From positions 10,999,213 through 11,063,212 of the forward strand of contig NC_092574.1 of assembly GCF_037975245.1 (NCBI RefSeq): a stretch of 64,000 bases of DNA. Direction: 5' to 3'. Below, one piece after another: positions 62,222 through 64,000 of this stretch. The notes beneath the pieces are model-generated. The model saw nothing but the letters and a program-made list of their open reading frames with translations, was not told the origin of the DNA and ran no database searches. A program made the translations under genes and the position numbers. The first letter of the stretch is position 1; each line of letters starts with the position of its first letter. Source of the DNA: Apostichopus japonicus (Eukaryota > Echinodermata > Holothuroidea > Aspidochirotida > Stichopodidae).

Positions 62222-64000
62222 TTCGAGAAATGTTGATCTCAGCCCCTCACTCCCACTTCAAACTAGGCCCCACTGTCCCTGTGTAGTTTATGTATACGTA
62301 AATGGGGTGGGTGGGACGGGTGAACCCTCGATCATGATGGTTTGTTTAATAAGTAACCGTTTTAATAAAGTAACCGTTAAAATGTTGAATTGGAAGCCAC
62401 CCGACGTGTAAGTTGTAATCCATAAGCCCTTGCGGGTTTCTCCCACACTTGTGGTCGCTTAAGCGTCGTAAAAATAACTGCTGATTATTTAGAGATATTT
62501 AGATATATTTCGAGTTTTATGGATGTATTTAGTAACAACGAAGTGAACAATGCTATTGTGTCACACTTGAAGTTGAAATCACGTCTTTGCTTTTGTTGTA
62601 GTGCATGGAAATCCCATATATCTATAAGAAAGATATATGTGCAAAAAGAAAAAAAAAGGAATTTCATCCATTTTAATAAGTCGATTAAAAGAAAGAAAGG
62701 ACAAACGTTTAATGTTTCTGCAACCAGCCATATATAGCAAGTATAAGGTATTATCGGTAGCAATGCAGAATAAAAAAAATTTATACCCAATAACTTCATA
62801 ATATTTATAACAACGAAACATTCCTGTAGGCTAAACCATAGAAAAATGAAAATATGAAGGAAAGAAATACAGCAACAAGTCTCGTGTAAGTAGAATAAGC
62901 TTGTTTATAATTCATTTTCATAAAATTCAATACAACAACACGTGTTTAATTAAATTGAGATCGTTTGATATATACAACAACATTGAAATTCCTTACAAAG
63001 TCACAAACAGTTGGAAATGCAAAACACAAATACATGTTGAAGGTATGTGAATGTATTGAGGTCCCTAATACTGCGAACGTAAATATTTATATATATATAT
63101 TTGTAGGTCTTCTTTACGGCAGTTTTTGATAATATTATCTTAAATTTTATATTGTATGTTACTGAGGCCTGCCTCGATGAAATTTGGGACTATAATTATG
63201 AAAATATATTAAGCTAATGTTGTTACTGTCTTTAAAGATAGTCAGTCTAGGCCCCAAAGTATAGCGCGCTATAATTGCTAGAAGTTTTCAAAAAGTACTT
63301 TTCTGGAGGTCTTTACTCTCCAAATTGGTTTCAGACAATTTTAAGGAACACACAAGATGACTGAATGTCCCAGTGAGGAAGATTTCCTCGAAGGTTGTAA
63401 TAAAAATATTTTAAGAATTTTGAGCAAGGTGACCATATTTAAATATGTAATATATTTGGGTCCCATACAGCATACCTTTAATGGTTTCATCCCATTAATG
63501 TGATTACGTACCTAGCCTTTTTTTGTTGCTGTATTATTGTGTACACAACGTGCTATTATTTGTAAAACGAACAAAGCGACATATATGCAAAAATCTAACT
63601 TTACTGCAAAAATCCATCTAGCCTATCGACGTCCTAACTTAAAGCAAAGTACCTTTTCTGTAATGCAGAAACAGTCATGCATTTGAAACCACAATATGGC
63701 AAAAGGCAGTTAGTCAAATTTTAAGATCCAGTACCGAAGCCTCATGGCTGTATTGCAATGTAACATTCTTCTTAAGATGTACGCTATTTTTCCTTACCAA
63801 GAACTTACCACGATAGCAATACCCTTTATTCACTACATAAGCATGAACTTCCCACATGTCAACTTTCAAACACCTATATACACACTTGGTAGTGAAAATT
63901 CAATTTTTCGTTGTCGATATTAATATTTGTTTGTTTTTTTCTTGTTTTTTAATATTTTATCCGTGGAGTCTGTGTACGCACTATAGTTGTTCAAATGTTT

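Larger units (their letters stand above)
53400..64000. other. Distal region with no recognised gene
   Basis: No ORF here resembles a known protein and no splice-bounded exon series could be joined. It holds the 31-bp minisatellite, a 90-bp direct duplication near 58.3 kb, two hairpins, a diverged repeat pair (54.8 and 61.65 kb), and G tracts near 60217 and 62056. It may be intergenic, or an intron of a gene outside the window. Confidence 0.5.

Overview
This window is eukaryotic nuclear DNA: AT-rich, with many introns, GT-AG splicing, short coding exons and abundant DNA-transposon relics. Four conserved protein genes could be assembled exon by exon, and every intron phase closes. The protein versions and the repeat style (8-bp-TSD hAT-like elements, long poly-G/poly-C runs, a tRNA-derived SINE) suggest a marine invertebrate deuterostome, perhaps an echinoderm such as a sea cucumber. 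That placement is inference only.

Layout. (1) About 1-6.7 kb, minus strand: the first six coding exons of cytosolic leucyl-tRNA synthetase (LARS1), running off the left edge; its second intron holds one hAT-like element nested inside another. (2) 7.7-10.7 kb: mostly empty sequence with one orphan exon-like ORF on the minus strand and a tRNA-derived SINE. (3) 10.7-12.2 kb, minus strand: a complete two-coding-exon mitochondrial initiation factor 3 (MTIF3). (4) 13.5-23.3 kb, plus strand: a complete ten-exon GCNA-type SprT-like metalloprotease (700 aa) with an acidic disordered N-terminus, HELCH zinc motif, zinc ribbon and HMG-box-like C-terminus. Its first intron contains a ~1-kb foldback element. 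(5) 27.8-53.3 kb, plus strand: a ubinuclein (UBN1/2 family), modelled as 14 coding exons and 1127 aa, with the HIRA-contacting N-terminal segment, the Hpc2-related domain and the conserved middle domain. Its introns carry a PIF1-helicase-like fragment, a decayed non-LTR retrotransposon, two hAT-like elements and several minisatellites. (6) 53.4-64 kb: no gene recognised; a 31-bp minisatellite, diverged duplications and hairpins.

The four genes do not form a pathway. LARS1 and MTIF3 serve cytosolic and mitochondrial translation; GCNA and ubinuclein serve chromatin and genome maintenance. MTIF3 and GCNA are head-to-head, about 1.3 kb apart. I found no convincing new multi-gene system. The most unusual structures are the triplicated exon-intron junction of ubinuclein exon 6, the nested hAT elements with intact target-site duplications, the 1-kb foldback in GCNA intron 1, and an upstream ORF overlapping the ubinuclein start codon. 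Splice sites were read by eye without transcripts, so UTRs, first exons and the ubinuclein 3' end are the weakest parts.
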